A stretch of DNA of 64,000 nucleotides, taken from assembly GCF_001423295.1 (NCBI RefSeq), contig NZ_LMNG01000034.1, positions 19,482 through 83,481 of the forward strand, written 5' to 3'. Below the pieces are notes generated by a model. It made no database searches, had not been told where the DNA came from, and saw only the letters and a program-made list of their open reading frames with translations. A program made the translations under genes and the position numbers. Every line of letters begins with the position of its first letter. Positions within the stretch are counted from its first letter, which is position 1. Of this stretch, positions 52,059 to 59,910 are shown piece by piece. This DNA comes from Methylobacterium sp. Leaf112 (lineage in GTDB: Bacteria > Pseudomonadota > Alphaproteobacteria > Rhizobiales > Beijerinckiaceae).

Positions 52059-52469
52059 CTAGTCGATGACTTCGACGATCCGGCGGCTGCGGTCGACCAG
52101 GACCGGGCGGTCGTTGACGATGGTGTAGCGCGAGTCGCGGGCGTTGTACTCGTCCGGCACGTCGTAATAGGTCACGCCGGCGCTCGGCAGCACGGTACCG
52201 ACGCGGACATCGCCGTCATAGGCGTAGGACGAGCGGCGCTCGCGGGTGACGTACTGGCGGAAGCGCGGACGGTCGTCGATGCCGAGGATGCCGCCCACCG
52301 TGCCCGTGGCCGCGCCGACGGCGCCGCCCACGATGGCCCCGAGGGGGCCGGCCGCATCGGCGCCGTCCTGGGCGCCGCGCTCGGCCCCGCGCACGAGGCC
52401 CTGGGCCTGGACGGCCATGGGCAGGCTGAGGGCAAGCACCGAAGCGGCGAGAAGAGTCTTGAGATTCAT
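52059..52469 (-). CDS. Secreted glycine-zipper protein with DUF1236-like C-terminus
   Basis: 136 residues from the ATG at 52469. The signal peptide (about 1-24) has core LLAASVLALSLPMAVQA. A glycine-zipper stretch (about 40-62, AGPLGAIVGGAVGAATGTVG) could insert into or pack against membranes. The C-terminal half matches DUF1236: FRQYVTRERRSSYAYDGDVR, GVTYYDVPDEY and YTIVNDRPVLVDRSRRIVEV. Function unknown; probably periplasmic or outer-membrane associated. It ends at a strong terminator and diverges from the small secreted gene at 52737. Confidence 0.8.
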   Translation of the reverse strand: MNLKTLLAASVLALSLPMAVQAQGLVRGAERGAQDGADAAGPLGAIVGGAVGAATGTVGGILGIDDRPRFRQYVTRERRSSYAYDGDVRVGTVLPSAGVTYYDVPDEYNARDSRYTIVNDRPVLVDRSRRIVEVID

Positions 52470-52736
52470 GGTCGGGTCTCCCGAAAGGCTGTCCCGCGAC
52501 GCCGTGAAGCACCGCGGGTTCGGGGCCTCAACGTGCGACCCCCCGAAAGGGATGCGGTGAAATCCCGTCTCCTTCCGTGGGAGACTCGGGGCGATCATCC
52601 CGAGCCGCGACGATGTCCGTGTCGGTGATGTGTGGGAAGGCACGATGCTTACTCGCTGAGCAGTTAAGCCTGCGGATTAGGCTGTCTGGGTGGGACGTTG
52701 ATTATTTAATAGTCCACTCGCACAGAAGAGCATCAC

Positions 52737-53033
52737 ATGCGTCTTGCCGCCCTCCTCATCGCCGCGCCGCTCCTCGTCGTCGGGACCAGCGGCGCCACCG
52801 CACAATCCCGGACCTGGAACGCCCTCAGCCAAGCGCCGACCTACCAGGCGCCCGAGCAGGTCATCGAGGGTCCGCGTCGCAACACCCGGCGCGATCCCAC
52901 CGGCATCCTGCGCGGGCAGGGCGTCAGCAGCCTCTACGGCGGCATGGGGAACATGGGCGGCGGGTCCGGCCGCAGCGCCAACACCGGCATCGGGCTGGGC
53001 GGCATCGGCGCCTCCCAGGGCGCGCGGAACTGA
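52737..53033 (+). CDS. Small secreted protein of unknown function
   Basis: 98 residues with a clear signal peptide (about 1-23, LLIAAPLLVVGTSGATA) before QSRTWNAL. The mature part is Gln/Gly/Arg-rich and unstructured-looking, ending in a glycine-rich tail: LYGGMGNMGGGSGRSANTGI, then GLGGIGASQ. No family is recognised. The start lies ~12 bases after AGAAGAG. GC content and codon use are normal, so it is likely a real lineage-specific periplasmic protein. Confidence 0.55.
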   Translation: MRLAALLIAAPLLVVGTSGATAQSRTWNALSQAPTYQAPEQVIEGPRRNTRRDPTGILRGQGVSSLYGGMGNMGGGSGRSANTGIGLGGIGASQGARN

Positions 53034-53166
53034 TCTCGGATCCGCCGCACCGGTTCTGGGACCGGCCGGCGCGATCCGGCACGGTCGCCGGTCCCGCCGG
53101 GTGAAAGGCGCGGCGCCCCGCGCGCTTCGTTGAGCTCGCGGCCTCGGCGGTCTATGCACGGATCCC

Positions 53167-55257
53167 ATGGACCTCCCAGCTTCCCACCTCGAAACTTCCC
53201 ACCTCCAGGCGTCCCCCCTGCAGGCTTCCGCGAGCCGATCGGTGGCGCCCCTCGCCTGCAAGCCGCCGCGCCCCGGACGCGCGGCGCCGTTCCTGCCCAT
53301 GAGCCGGGCCGAGATGGACAGGCTCGGGTGGGATGCCTGCGACATCGTTCTGGTGACGGGCGACGCCTATGTCGATCATCCGAGCTTCGGCATGGCCATC
53401 ATCGGCCGCCTGCTCGAAGCGCAGGGCTTCCGGGTCGGCATCATCGCGCAGCCCGACTGGCAATCGGCGGAGCCGTTCAAGGTGTTGGGCCGGCCGACGC
53501 TGTTCTTCGGCGTCACCGGCGGCAATCTCGATTCGATGGTGAACCGCTACACGGCGGATCGGCGCCTGCGCAGCGACGACGCCTACACGGCGGGCGGGGA
53601 AGGCGGCGCCCGCCCGGACCGCTCGACCATCGTCTACACGCAGCGCTGCCGCGAGGCCTACAAGGACGTGCCGATCATCCTCGGCGGCATCGAGGCGTCG
53701 CTCCGCCGCATCGCCCACTACGATTACTGGTCCGACAAGGTGCGCCGCTCGATCCTGGCGGATGCCAAGGCCGATCTCCTCCTCTACGGCAATGCCGAGC
53801 GCGCCGTGGTCGAGGTGGCGAACCGCATGGCCGCCGGCGCGAAGCCGCACGAGCTCGATTCCGTCCGGGGCGTCGCCCTGTTCCGCCGGGTGCCCGAGCA
53901 CTACACGGAGCTGCCCGCCGACGATCTCGACTCGGCCGACGAGGCCGCCATGCGCCGCCCCGGCGAGACCGTGATCCGGCTCCCCGCCTACGACGAGGTC
54001 AAGGACTGCAAGGAGGCCTATGCCCGCGCCTCGCGGGTGCTGCACCGGGAGGCCAATCCCGGCAACGCCCGCCCCCTGGTCCAGCGCCACGGCGACCGCG
54101 ACCTGTGGCTGAACCCGCCGCCGATCCCGCTCACCAGCGAGGAGATGGATTCGGTCTACGACCTCCCCTACGCCCGCGCGCCCCATCCCGCCTACGGCGA
54201 CGCGAAGATCCCCGCCTGGGACATGATCAAGTTCTCGGTGACGATCATGCGCGGGTGCTTTGGCGGCTGCACCTTCTGCTCCATCACCGAGCACGAGGGC
54301 CGCGTCATCCAGAATCGCTCGGAGGGCTCGATCCTGCGCGAGATCGAGCTGATTCGCGACAAGACCCCGGGTTTCACGGGCGTGATCTCGGATGTCGGCG
54401 GACCCACGGCCAACATGTACCGGATGGCCTGCAAGGACCCGAAGATCGAGGCGGCGTGCCGCCTGCCGTCCTGCGTGTTTCCGGACATCTGCCCGAACCT
54501 CAACACCTCGCACGACGACCTGATCCGCCTCTACCGCAAGGTCCGCGAGGTGGAGGGCGTCAAGAAGGTGATGGTCGCCTCCGGCGTGCGCTACGATCTG
54601 GCGGTCCGGAGCCCCGAATACGTCGAGGAACTCGTGACCCACCACGTCGGGGGCCGTCTCAAGATCGCGCCCGAGCACACCGAGCGCGGGCCCCTCGACC
54701 TGATGATGAAGCCGGGCATCGGCACCTACGACCGCTTCAAGGAGATGTTCGACGCCGCCGCCAAGAAGGCCGGCAAGAAATACTACCTGATTCCGTATTT
54801 CATCGCGGCGCATCCCGGCACCACCGACGCGGACATGATGAACCTCGCCGTCTGGCTGAAGAAGAACGATTACCGCGCCGATCAGGTGCAGACGTTCCTG
54901 CCCTCGCCCATGGCGACGGCCACGACCATGTATCACACCGAGATCAATCCCCTGCAGGGTGTGCGGCGCGGTGGCAGCGAGCCCGTCGACGCGATCAAGG
55001 GGATGCGGCAGCGCCGCCTGCACAAGGCGTTCCTGCGCTACCACGACCCCGAGAACTGGCCCCTGCTGCGCGAGGCGCTGCGGGCCATGGGCCGCGCCGA
55101 TCTCATCGGGCCGCGGCCGGACCAGCTCATCCCGCTCGCGCAGCCGCCGGGAACGGGTTTGGGCAAGGAGGGCGGCAAGGGGCAAGGCCAGCCGCGACCC
55201 GGGCGCCACCCGGGCGCGCCGCGTTTCACCACCAAGGGCGTGCCGCTGGGGAAGTGA
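53167..55257 (+). CDS. ygiQ: YgiQ family radical SAM protein
   Basis: 696 residues. Conserved sequence starts at about residue 42, PFLPMSRAEMDRLGWDACDI, so the ATG at 53299 is an alternative start. The first ~25 residues are encoded by three imperfect repeats. VTGDAYVDHPSFG, NRYTADRRLRSDDAYT and EASLRRIAHYDYWSD are YgiQ hallmarks. The radical SAM cluster motif is MRGCFGGCTFCSITEHEG (Cx3Cx2C), followed by the cobalamin-independent core with VGGPTANMYRM and APEHTERGPLDLMMKPG. The C-terminal DUF3362-like tail is Gly/Arg/Pro-rich. Its substrate is unknown. Confidence 0.93.
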   Translation: MDLPASHLETSHLQASPLQASASRSVAPLACKPPRPGRAAPFLPMSRAEMDRLGWDACDIVLVTGDAYVDHPSFGMAIIGRLLEAQGFRVGIIAQPDWQSAEPFKVLGRPTLFFGVTGGNLDSMVNRYTADRRLRSDDAYTAGGEGGARPDRSTIVYTQRCREAYKDVPIILGGIEASLRRIAHYDYWSDKVRRSILADAKADLLLYGNAERAVVEVANRMAAGAKPHELDSVRGVALFRRVPEHYTELPADDLDSADEAAMRRPGETVIRLPAYDEVKDCKEAYARASRVLHREANPGNARPLVQRHGDRDLWLNPPPIPLTSEEMDSVYDLPYARAPHPAYGDAKIPAWDMIKFSVTIMRGCFGGCTFCSITEHEGRVIQNRSEGSILREIELIRDKTPGFTGVISDVGGPTANMYRMACKDPKIEAACRLPSCVFPDICPNLNTSHDDLIRLYRKVREVEGVKKVMVASGVRYDLAVRSPEYVEELVTHHVGGRLKIAPEHTERGPLDLMMKPGIGTYDRFKEMFDAAAKKAGKKYYLIPYFIAAHPGTTDADMMNLAVWLKKNDYRADQVQTFLPSPMATATTMYHTEINPLQGVRRGGSEPVDAIKGMRQRRLHKAFLRYHDPENWPLLREALRAMGRADLIGPRPDQLIPLAQPPGTGLGKEGGKGQGQPRPGRHPGAPRFTTKGVPLGK

Positions 55258-55333
55258 CGGGCGCGTCCGACCGTCGGCCGTTGCGGGCGTTCCCGGAACG
55301 GCAAACCTGGGAACGGCAAAGCGCGGGCGACCA

Positions 55334-55376
55334 CGGGGCGGTTCTCCGCCCCGGGCCGCCCTTCGATCCGGGCGGC
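55334..55376. terminator. Two GC hairpins between convergent genes
   Basis: CGGGGCGG-TTCT-CCGCCCCG (55334-55353) and GCCGCCC-TTCGATCC-GGGCGGC (55355-55376) stand side by side between the ygiQ stop and the sigma factor stop. Both have perfect stems but no T-run; they could end either transcript or protect 3' ends. Confidence 0.4.
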
Positions 55377-55379
55377 GCG

Positions 55380-56114
55380 TCAGTCCTTCGGCATCGCCGA
55401 CTGGATCAGCCGGTCCGACGACAGGTCTTCCTCGTCGTAGCCGAGGAGTTCGGCGAGGCGCCCGCGGGCGCGGCTGACGCGGCTCTTCACCGTGCCGACC
55501 TTGCAGCCCATGATGGCGGCGGCCTCCTCGTAGGAGACGCCTTCGGCACCCACCAGCACCAGGGCCTCGCGCTGATCGGGCGGGAGCTTGCCCAGCGCCG
55601 TCTGGAGGTCCTCCACGTCGAGGCGGTCGCCCTGGTGCGGGGCGGTGGCCAGCCGCGCGGCGTAGGAGCCGTCCTGGTCCTCGACCTCACGGACGCGCTT
55701 GCGGTGGTCCGAGTAGAAGATGTTGCGCAGGATGGTGAACAGCCACGCGTTGAGGTTCGTGCCCGGCTGGAACCGGGCGCGGTGCTGCCAGCCCTTGAGC
55801 AGGGTGTCCTGCACGAGGTCGTCGGAGCGGGCCGGGTTGCTCGTCAGCGACAGGGCGAAGGCGCGCAACGACGGCACGGCGGCGAGCAATCCGTTGCGGA
55901 ACTCGGGCTCGATGGCCTCGCCGCGCGCCTTGAGGGCGGCTTCGAGCTTCTCGATGAGTTCGGCGAAGCGGGTCGGCTGCTCGTCCGTGGGAAGGCGGTC
56001 GTAGACCGTGCGCAGGTGCTCGCCGAGATGCGTCCGGATGTTGGACGACAGGTTCGGGCGGGCATCCTCGGCGGTGTCGAGGTCGGCGGCAGTGTCGATC
56101 GCGTCGCGGGTCAT
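55380..56114 (-). CDS. NepR-EcfG fusion: general stress response sigma factor with anti-sigma-like N-terminus
   Basis: 244 residues from the ATG at 56114; EcfG proteins are usually ~180. Residues ~20-60 resemble the small anti-sigma factor NepR: HLGEHLRTVYDRLP, then PTRFAELIEKLEAAL, with the conserved L-R-x-x-Y-D and R-F-x-E-L positions. Region sigma2 follows (about 75-140: VPSLRAFALSLTSNPARSDD, LVQDTLLKGW, PGTNLNAWLFTILRNIFYSD) and sigma4 (about 165-222: LPPDQREALVLVGAEGVSYE, EAAAIMGCKVGTVKSRVSRA), both with EcfG-type wording. NepR normally is a separate protein that holds EcfG until phosphorylated PhyR removes it. Here the two appear in one chain, without a phyR gene nearby. Confidence 0.8.
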   Translation of the reverse strand: MTRDAIDTAADLDTAEDARPNLSSNIRTHLGEHLRTVYDRLPTDEQPTRFAELIEKLEAALKARGEAIEPEFRNGLLAAVPSLRAFALSLTSNPARSDDLVQDTLLKGWQHRARFQPGTNLNAWLFTILRNIFYSDHRKRVREVEDQDGSYAARLATAPHQGDRLDVEDLQTALGKLPPDQREALVLVGAEGVSYEEAAAIMGCKVGTVKSRVSRARGRLAELLGYDEEDLSSDRLIQSAMPKD

Positions 56115-56668
56115 GGCTCGTCGTATTCTGGTCGATCGCGGGGGAGAGCGTCCGGCGCGTGGAAGACAACACGCGCGACGCCCGTCGTGTGGACGCGTTG
56201 TAGCGCATCCCGCCCGGCCACGCATCCCGGCCCGCAACCGTCAGGGTTGCGCCATCGTCCACATCAACAGCCCCGCGGTCCGATGCCTTGCGCGGGCAGC
56301 GTGGGTTTCCTCTCCGTCCAGGCAGGGCGATCGCATTCGACCATCTGCGTCATTCCGGGGCGCCGCAGGCGAACCCGGAATCCAGATTCGCGCCGGAGGC
56401 GTGCAATCCAGAGCCGCCGGCAGAGCAAGACTTGGCCAAACCCGTGTCTCCGGGGTCCGGGTTCCGCTCCGCGGCCCCGGGATGACAAAGCGGGGCGGGA
56501 CTTCAAACGGTCCCAAACGGCATATGCAATCGCCCTGACCGAAGGGAGCAATCGCCCCGCCCGAAAGGAGAGGGAGCGCGGCGGGCCCTACGCACCGCGC
56601 TCGAACACCTCTTCGGCGCGCCATCCGCCGTTGGGACCGGCCAAGGGCTGGTCCTGTAAAAGAGTCGC
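56115..56668. other. Intergenic region with a palindromic repeat
   Basis: About 550 bases between the sigma factor and the amidotransferase, both leftward. It holds the sigma factor's promoter region (no clear boxes seen) and a REP-like palindromic element at 56349-56486. Open frames on either strand look like chance. Confidence 0.5.
56349..56486. repeat. REP-like imperfect inverted repeat
   Basis: The left arm from 56349 reads GTCATTCCGGGGCGCCGCAG and continues CGAACCCGGAATCC. The right arm ends at 56486 and, inverted, reads GTCATCCCGGGGCCGCGGAG then CGGAACCCGGACCCC. Such GTCAT(T/C)CCGGG...GAACCCGGA elements are scattered intergenic repeats in Rhizobiales. Confidence 0.7.
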
Positions 56669-57484
56669 TCAGCAGCCGCAGGGGGAGGGCACCTGTGCCG
56701 AGGCCCGGCCGTCGGGCTTGAGGATGCGGACGGCGCCGTCGCGGAGCGAGAGCACGTGGCCGCGCTCGACGTCGGTCCAGCACTCGTCGCGGGTCAGCGC
56801 CTTGGTGGCGATCACCGTCACCACGTCGTCCGTGCCGGTCTCTTGCGCGAAATCGACGCGCCAATCCTCGTCCACCAGGGTGGCGGTGCCGAAGGGGGCG
56901 CAGCGGGTGAGGTAGCACAGGCGCTTGCCGCAATGGGCGTAGAGGGTGCGGCTGTCCGAGAGTAGCATGTTGAACACGCCCAATCCGTGGAGTTCGGCGC
57001 ACAGATCCGCCACGGCCCGGTCGAGGCGGGCCGGGCTCGGCAGGTCGGGCCAGCGCTGCTGCAGCTGGTCGAGCATCCAGCAGAAGGCGTGCTCGCTGTC
57101 CGTGGAGCCCACGGGCTTGAACCACGTCAGCGGCCACTTCTTCACACCCTTCAACTGGCCGTTATGCGCGAAGGTCCAGCGCCGGCCCCACAATTCCCGG
57201 CTGAACGGGTGGGTGTTCTCGAGGTTGACCCGGCCGCGATTGGCCTTGCGCACGTGGGCGATGACGATGCGGCTCTTGATCGGGGTTCGGCGCAGGAGCC
57301 GGGCCAGCTCCGATTGCGCGCTCGGCTCCGGCTCGTGGAAGGCGCGCGTGCCCCGTCCCTCGTAGAACGAGATGCCCCAGCCGTCGGCATGCGGGCCGGT
57401 CTCGCCGCCGCGCCGCGCCAGGGCGGCGAAGGAGAACCGGATGTCGGTGGGCACGTTCGCGCTCATGCCGAGCAGTTCGCACAT
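56669..57484 (-). CDS. Class II glutamine amidotransferase (YafJ-like)
   Basis: 271 residues. The mature N-terminal nucleophile Cys2 is exposed after Met removal (MCELLGMSANVPTDI). HADGWGISFYEGRGTRAFHE, VIAHVRKANRGRVNLENTHP and TFAHNGQL are the class II hallmarks (Arg and Asn-Gly for glutamine binding and the oxyanion hole). GSTDSEHAFCWML follows. The protein stands alone without a synthase domain, as in YafJ, so the ammonia acceptor is unknown. The C-terminus ends in CGC. It lies 282 bases upstream of map on the opposite strand. Confidence 0.9.
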   Translation of the reverse strand: MCELLGMSANVPTDIRFSFAALARRGGETGPHADGWGISFYEGRGTRAFHEPEPSAQSELARLLRRTPIKSRIVIAHVRKANRGRVNLENTHPFSRELWGRRWTFAHNGQLKGVKKWPLTWFKPVGSTDSEHAFCWMLDQLQQRWPDLPSPARLDRAVADLCAELHGLGVFNMLLSDSRTLYAHCGKRLCYLTRCAPFGTATLVDEDWRVDFAQETGTDDVVTVIATKALTRDECWTDVERGHVLSLRDGAVRILKPDGRASAQVPSPCGC

Positions 57485-57766
57485 GGGATTTCGGGGAGTT
57501 CCGGTCGGGACGGGCGGCGGGGCGGAGCGGGCGGACGCAGGCAGGCGGAAACGGACGGCCGGCGGAACCGGTTGCGCGGTCTAACCTATATTGGTCCGCC
57601 CGTGGCCCGGGGAAGCCGGATTTCGCATTTGGGGGCAGGCCATCCTCAGGCCGACCGGCTTTCGGTGCGGCTCCCGCATGGGAATCGGCATTCTTGGCCC
57701 GCTCCCCCGAAGCTGGCAGAACCGTCCTGCCCCGAGCCGCGTCCGGCTCCGCGATGAGGAAACCGC

Positions 57767-58516
57767 ATGACGGTGTCGAGCGACGACGAGCTGGAGGCGC
57801 TGAAGCGGATCGGCCGCATCGTCGCCAACACCCTGGAGGCCATGGGCCGGGCCATCGAGCCCGGCATGACCACGGCCGAACTCGACGGGATCGGGCGGGC
57901 GTTCCTCGCCGGCGCGGGCGCGCGGCCGGCGCCCGAGCTCGCCTACGGCTTTCCCGGGGCGACCTGCATCAGCATCAACGAGGAGATCGCCCACGGCATC
58001 CCGGGGGCGCGCCGGATCGCGCCGGGGGATCTCGTCAACATCGACGTCTCGGCGGAGAAGGACGGCACCTTCTCCGACACCGGCGCGTCGTTCGCCGTGC
58101 CGCCGGTGACCCGCGCCGTCGAACGCCTGTGCCGGGACGGGCGCCGGGCGCTGTGGGCCGGCCTGCGCCAGGTCGGCACGGGCAAGCCGCTTTCGGGCAT
58201 CGGGCAGGCGGTCGGCGCCTTCGCGAAGAAGAACGGCTACACCCTGGTGCGCAACCTCGCGAGCCACGGCGTCGGCCTGTCTCTGCACGAGGAGCCGAAG
58301 GAGATCGCCACCTGGCCCGACGCCTCCGAGCGCCGGATCATGGGCGAGGGGCTGGTGTTCACCGTCGAGCCGTTCCTGTCCCTGGGCGCCGATTTCGCGG
58401 AGGACGGCGACGACCCCTGGACCCTCTACAGCCGCCCCCGCGCCCTCACGGTGCAGTACGAACACACCGTCGTCGCCACCCGCAACGGGCCGGTGGTGCT
58501 GACCGTGCCGGGTTAG
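57767..58516 (+). CDS. map: Methionine aminopeptidase, type I
   Basis: 249 residues. Pita-bread fold with all five metal ligands: VNIDVSAEKDGTFSDTGASF (two Asp), NLASHGVGLSLHEEP (His), FTVEPFLSLG (Glu) and VQYEHTVVAT (Glu). ATCISINEEIAHGIPG is the substrate-pocket signature. It removes the initiator methionine from nascent proteins. Sequence details (for example GASFAVPPVTRAVE) differ from the usual housekeeping form, so this may be a second Map paralogue; the window shows only this one. Confidence 0.92.
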   Translation: MTVSSDDELEALKRIGRIVANTLEAMGRAIEPGMTTAELDGIGRAFLAGAGARPAPELAYGFPGATCISINEEIAHGIPGARRIAPGDLVNIDVSAEKDGTFSDTGASFAVPPVTRAVERLCRDGRRALWAGLRQVGTGKPLSGIGQAVGAFAKKNGYTLVRNLASHGVGLSLHEEPKEIATWPDASERRIMGEGLVFTVEPFLSLGADFAEDGDDPWTLYSRPRALTVQYEHTVVATRNGPVVLTVPG

Positions 58517-58546
58517 GGGGCGCTCAGGTCGGCGGAGTCCCGCCCG

Positions 58547-59395
58547 TCACGCCTCCCGCAGCAGGGTCCGGACGGCGGCGTCGAGGGCGCGGGCCGCGGC
58601 GGCGGCCGTCGGGGAGCCGGTGCGGGCCAGCATCACGATCTCGGAGGGCGGCAGGTCGGGAAGGCCGAGGCGCGGTCCGACGTCGCCCATGCGTCCCGAG
58701 GCGACGGCCCCCATGGGGGCGACGCCGAGCCCCGCGCGCACGGCGGCCAGGAGCGCGCTGCAGCTGCCCCCGATGAAGGCCTCCCGCCACGGGCGGTTGG
58801 CCGCGTCGAGACGCCGGACGGCGACGGCCCTCACCCCGCAGGCCGGCCCGAGGGTGACCAGGGGGACGGCGCGGTCCGGCGCGAGGGCGTCGTCGTCCCC
58901 GCATCGCCAGCCCAGGGGGTCCAGCCCGAGCACCTCCCCCTCCGCGCCGCCCGCCTCCCGCCGGACGATCACCGCATCGAGGTCGCCGTCGTCGAACGCC
59001 GCGCGGACCTGCAGGGAGGTCCCGCTGCGCAGCTCGAGGGCGCTGCGCGACGGGAGGGCGGCACGGACGTGGCGGATCACGTGTTCCAGGCCGGTTCCGA
59101 GGGCGTGGTCGCTCGCCCCGATGGCGAACCGCATGGTCGGCGCGTCGTCGAAGCACGCGGCGCTGTCGTGGGCCGCCATCAGCGCCCGTGCCTTGGCCAG
59201 GAAGGCCACGCCGTCCTCCGTCGGCCGAACGAAGCGGGGCGTGCGGTCGAGCAGCTTGCGGCCGAGGGCCGCCTCGAGCGCCTTGAGGCGCGTGCTGACC
59301 ACCGGCTGCACCGTCCCGGCCACTTCCGCCGCCCGGGTCAGGTTGCCGAACTCCACCGCGAGGATGAACAGGCGGACGGAAACGAGGTCGAGCAT
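58547..59395 (-). CDS. LysR family transcriptional regulator
   Basis: 282 residues. The N-terminal winged helix-turn-helix shows VSVRLFILAVEFGNLTRAAE, then VAGTVQPVVSTRLKALEAAL and GRKLLDRTPRFVRPTEDGVA. The C-terminal co-inducer domain (about 90-275) has TSLQVRAAFDDGDLDAVIVR and GLGVAPMGAV. It is divergent from a tautomerase-like gene. The 101-base gap contains a perfect 10-bp inverted repeat with a 9-base spacer (59406-59434), 11 bases upstream of this gene's start, a typical LysR autoregulatory and target site. The inducer is unknown. Confidence 0.9.
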   Translation of the reverse strand: MLDLVSVRLFILAVEFGNLTRAAEVAGTVQPVVSTRLKALEAALGRKLLDRTPRFVRPTEDGVAFLAKARALMAAHDSAACFDDAPTMRFAIGASDHALGTGLEHVIRHVRAALPSRSALELRSGTSLQVRAAFDDGDLDAVIVRREAGGAEGEVLGLDPLGWRCGDDDALAPDRAVPLVTLGPACGVRAVAVRRLDAANRPWREAFIGGSCSALLAAVRAGLGVAPMGAVASGRMGDVGPRLGLPDLPPSEIVMLARTGSPTAAAAARALDAAVRTLLREA

Positions 59396-59405
59396 GATAT
59401 CGAAC

Positions 59406-59434
59406 CGCTATGATGAAGCGTGCGCATCATAGCG
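59406..59434. promoter_or_regulatory. Palindromic operator between lysR and the tautomerase gene
   Basis: CGCTATGATG (59406-59415) and CATCATAGCG (59425-59434), a perfect 10-bp inverted repeat around AAGCGTGCG. Placement in the divergent gap and size agree with LysR-type binding sites. Confidence 0.7.
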
Positions 59435-59496
59435 TTCTGCGCCGACGCGAACAGGGCCAAAGTCTCCTCCGCACCCCGAAGCCCAAGGAGGCTCCC

Positions 59497-59901
59497 ATGC
59501 CCATGATCACCGTCCGCTACGTCACCGCATCGCCGCGCGAGAACCTGAGGTCCGAGATCGCCCGGCTGGCGACCCGCCTCGGCGCCGAGCGGCTCGGCAA
59601 GGACCCGGACGTCACCGCCGTGCTGGTGGAGGAGGCCGATCCGCAGGGGTGGTTCATCGCCGGACGGCGCCCGACGGAGGCGGGGCTGTCGGCGTTCTGG
59701 CTCGACATCAAGATCACGGCCGGGACCAACACGAAGGCCGAGACCACCGCCTTCGTCCAGGCGGCCTTCGCCGGCATGGAGAGGTTGATCGGCCCGTTGC
59801 ACGCGGAATGCTACGCGTTCGTGCATGCGGTCGACGGCGACGCCTACGGCTACGGCGGCCGCACCCAGAATGCCCGCTGGGCTGCCGCCCACCCGGGATA
59901 G
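59497..59901 (+). CDS. Tautomerase-superfamily protein
   Basis: 134 residues. The start at 59497 places proline directly after methionine (MPMITVRYVTASPRENL), so Met removal exposes the catalytic Pro1 of the 4-oxalocrotonate tautomerase superfamily. An AAGGAGG ribosome site at 59485-59491 supports this. VTAVLVEEADPQGWFIAGRR is a tautomerase strand-turn pattern, and the second half (YAFVHAVDGDAYGYGGRTQN) could be a fused half-domain, since 4-OT monomers are ~62 residues and this is about twice that. It is likely controlled by the divergent LysR. Substrate unknown. Confidence 0.8.
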   Translation: MPMITVRYVTASPRENLRSEIARLATRLGAERLGKDPDVTAVLVEEADPQGWFIAGRRPTEAGLSAFWLDIKITAGTNTKAETTAFVQAAFAGMERLIGPLHAECYAFVHAVDGDAYGYGGRTQNARWAAAHPG

Positions 59902-59910
59902 CGCCCCGTC

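Noticed and set aside
55295..55320. Two GGAACGGCAAA copies that could be EcfG -35 boxes
   Set aside because: No CGTT-like box at the right distance and no rightward gene follows; probably a local duplication.
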